From: JADKCL01 sp046050405
Lineage (GTDB): Bacteria > Bacteroidota > Bacteroidia > J057 > JADKCL01
Assembly: GCA_046050405.1 (NCBI GenBank)
Contig: JBJOPY010000022.1
Span: 1 to 14,401 of the forward strand
Length of the DNA stretch: 14,401 nucleotides
Reading direction: 5' to 3'
The notes beneath the pieces are model-generated. The model did no database searches. It was not told the DNA's origin and saw only the letters and a program-made list of their open reading frames with translations. Below, in pieces: positions 12,935 to 14,401 of this stretch (positions within the stretch are counted from its first letter, which is position 1; each line of letters begins with the position of its first letter). A program made the translations under genes and the position numbers.

Positions 12935-14401
12935 TTATGCGCCGTAAAGCCGTTTGAAATCCCGGCGAAGCTGATCAAGCATCGTCTCCCATAATTTCTC
13001 CACCTCGATGGTCTTGGGTGGCAGATTCCCCTCTCCTGTCAAGTTCGCTTTTCCTTCATTTCCAGAAATGGTTTGACCCTTCCCAGCCTCCTTCCGGACA
13101 TCAAATCCTTGAAAGGACGTCCCGATGGAACGATGGGGCATCCCCAACACGGGTACCTCGGACGAGGCTTCCGGATCCAGCAAGGTCGGGGAAGCGGTGA
13201 CGGGGGACGTCCGCCGCTTGCGGCTGCGGAGCTGAGGGGGGTGCACCACCAGGGGGCGCTCGGAGTTCCCCCAGTGATCCATCAGAGATTCCCAAGTCGG
13301 CGGCTCTGAATGGATTTGATTGGAAGGAATGAAAGGCCACTGATCAGCTTTCGCTGTCGAGGGATGAGAGGCCTTTTGCCCGTGGGCGAATGCCTCCGAA
13401 CCGGCAGCCCCACCTTCATCCAGCCGCTGTTCGGCTCCGCCTTGGTACAATTCGATGGTCTCCAGGCGTTGAGTTTTGGCGGGTGAGTTGACCCTTGGGA
13501 CAGTGACATGAACCGGATTGTTGCCGGACTTTTTCTCCCGCTGGTCTGTGGATCTGGAAGTATCCTCGTTGCGTCGAATGCTGTCCTGCGGAGTAGGGAG
13601 CCCCGAATGACCGTCCTGGGGCTTCGGTGGCTTGAGGAAGGATGCAAAGTCTTCCAATCCCCTGAAGGTCACTTGCCGCTGCTCCGAAAAATCCCTGTCG
13701 CGCCCTTCGGGCTGAGCGTCTGGGTCAAGACGGGGTGTTTCAGGGTTGGACTGCGGTCTCGCGGGACGGTATCTGGAGGATGGGCTCGCCTCTTCTTCCA
13801 GATCGGCTCCGGACAGTGTCTCAGCATCTTCCCGCTCGAAGAATGGAGATTGCCTGCCAGTCTCCTTGCCCCTTTCAAGCACTTCCATATTTGCATGCAG
13901 GATCTCCATGGGGTTGTCGGCCGGTTTCGAGGAGGGGGAAGAAAAGTGGAGCTCCTCGGATTGGAGCCCTATAGATGCATCTGATTCCTTGCCAAGGTAA
14001 GGAGGCTCTAAGCCGACCGGAGGCTTGGCGAAATTGTGCCCGCTGGACAACTTAGACCCTCCTTCCATTTCGGAGTCCGCCGGAGTCGCTGCCCTATTCC
14101 TCTCCGAGGATGGAAAAGGCTTGCCGACCCCTTTGGATCCCGAAGAGATCCCTGCATTTCCAGAGGGAGCGGCCATGCGATTGGCAGGAGCCTGCGGTGC
14201 ACGGGGGTGAGTACCGGATTGGAGCCTGGAGTATGCATTGCCAACCTCGCCGATTTCCGGAAGTGCTTCGCCCATCTCGAGCCAGTGCCAGGGAATCAAG
14301 GCTTCAGGGAGAAATTCACTTGATCCCCCGAACTCTGCCCAGGTACCTTGCATCCCTGCCAAACGGAACAGCAACGCACGACAGTGCGGAAGAAGATCCG
14401 C
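12935..14401 (-). CDS. Disordered Pro/Ser/Glu-rich protein of unknown function, 5'-truncated by window edge
   Basis: The frame stays open from the TAA at 12935-12937 to the right edge (489 codons), so the true start probably lies outside the window. A TTG at 14374 and an ATG at 14353 are internal possibilities, but coding-like sequence (DLLPHCRALLFRLAG) continues past the TTG, which makes truncation more likely. The first 60 visible residues are partly ordered and hydrophobic (LPEALIPWHWLEMGEALPEI). Residues of about 65-440 are low-complexity, rich in Pro, Ser, Glu, Arg and Gly, and almost certainly disordered. The last 27 residues form one charged amphipathic helix (VEKLWETMLDQLRRDFKRLY, then GA). 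I do not recognise a family. It ends 3 bases before the tube-initiator-like gene; in Afp/PVC clusters a short protein (Afp6) with a C-terminal helix holds that slot, so a related docking role is possible but unproven. Low-complexity composition is unlike all its neighbours. Confidence 0.6.
   Translation of the reverse strand, partial: ADLLPHCRALLFRLAGMQGTWAEFGGSSEFLPEALIPWHWLEMGEALPEIGEVGNAYSRLQSGTHPRAPQAPANRMAAPSGNAGISSGSKGVGKPFPSSERNRAATPADSEMEGGSKLSSGHNFAKPPVGLEPPYLGKESDASIGLQSEELHFSSPSSKPADNPMEILHANMEVLERGKETGRQSPFFEREDAETLSGADLEEEASPSSRYRPARPQSNPETPRLDPDAQPEGRDRDFSEQRQVTFRGLEDFASFLKPPKPQDGHSGLPTPQDSIRRNEDTSRSTDQREKKSGNNPVHVTVPRVNSPAKTQRLETIELYQGGAEQRLDEGGAAGSEAFAHGQKASHPSTAKADQWPFIPSNQIHSEPPTWESLMDHWGNSERPLVVHPPQLRSRKRRTSPVTASPTLLDPEASSEVPVLGMPHRSIGTSFQGFDVRKEAGKGQTISGNEGKANLTGEGNLPPKTIEVEKLWETMLDQLRRDFKRLYGA

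Overview
The window is one uninterrupted stretch of minus-strand coding sequence: ten co-directional genes, with every gap 21 bases or shorter and several stops placed directly next to the following start. It is the tube-initiator/hub/baseplate part of a contractile phage-tail-like machine. That could be a contractile injection system (CIS) or a myophage-type tail. Both ends are cut: the first gene enters from the right edge and the last, the baseplate J protein, runs off the left edge. I see no promoter, terminator, RNA gene, mobile element or CRISPR array, and no intergenic space large enough to hold one.

In transcription order (right to left) the genes are: a disordered Pro/Ser-rich protein of unknown function ending in one charged helix; a small protein resembling the N-terminal domain of Mu gp43-type (DNA_circ_N) tail proteins, a probable tube initiator; a giant all-helical protein (1125 aa); a second giant protein (1140 aa) with a glycine-zipper segment, an M23 metallopeptidase domain and three C-terminal beta modules; a glycine-rich fibre/adhesin-like protein; a gpD-type hub; a gpV-type central spike; a second beta-helical spike-like protein with an N-terminal cysteine cluster; a gp25/gpW wedge protein; and a long gpJ-type wedge protein.

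The order D-V-(spike)-W-J is the conserved hub/wedge order of contractile tails. The unusual part is the pair of proteins of more than 1100 residues, plus the glycine-rich protein, placed between the tube initiator and the hub. In Mu-like phages the tape measure lies before the initiator; in the Afp/PVC type of extracellular CIS it lies after the J proteins. This segment is the best candidate for something undescribed. My working inference is that the two giants are a split, enzyme-bearing tape-measure or inner-hub assembly, in which the M23 domain opens peptidoglycan and the glycine-zipper segment meets a membrane.

The DNA is clearly GC-rich by eye with strong third-position bias, which also creates long spurious open frames on the plus strand. 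The host is a bacterium, but I cannot place it taxonomically. No capsid, portal, terminase, sheath, tube or ATPase gene is in view, so CIS versus prophage cannot be settled from this window alone. The M23 domain favours a machine that acts on, or must pass, a bacterial cell wall.
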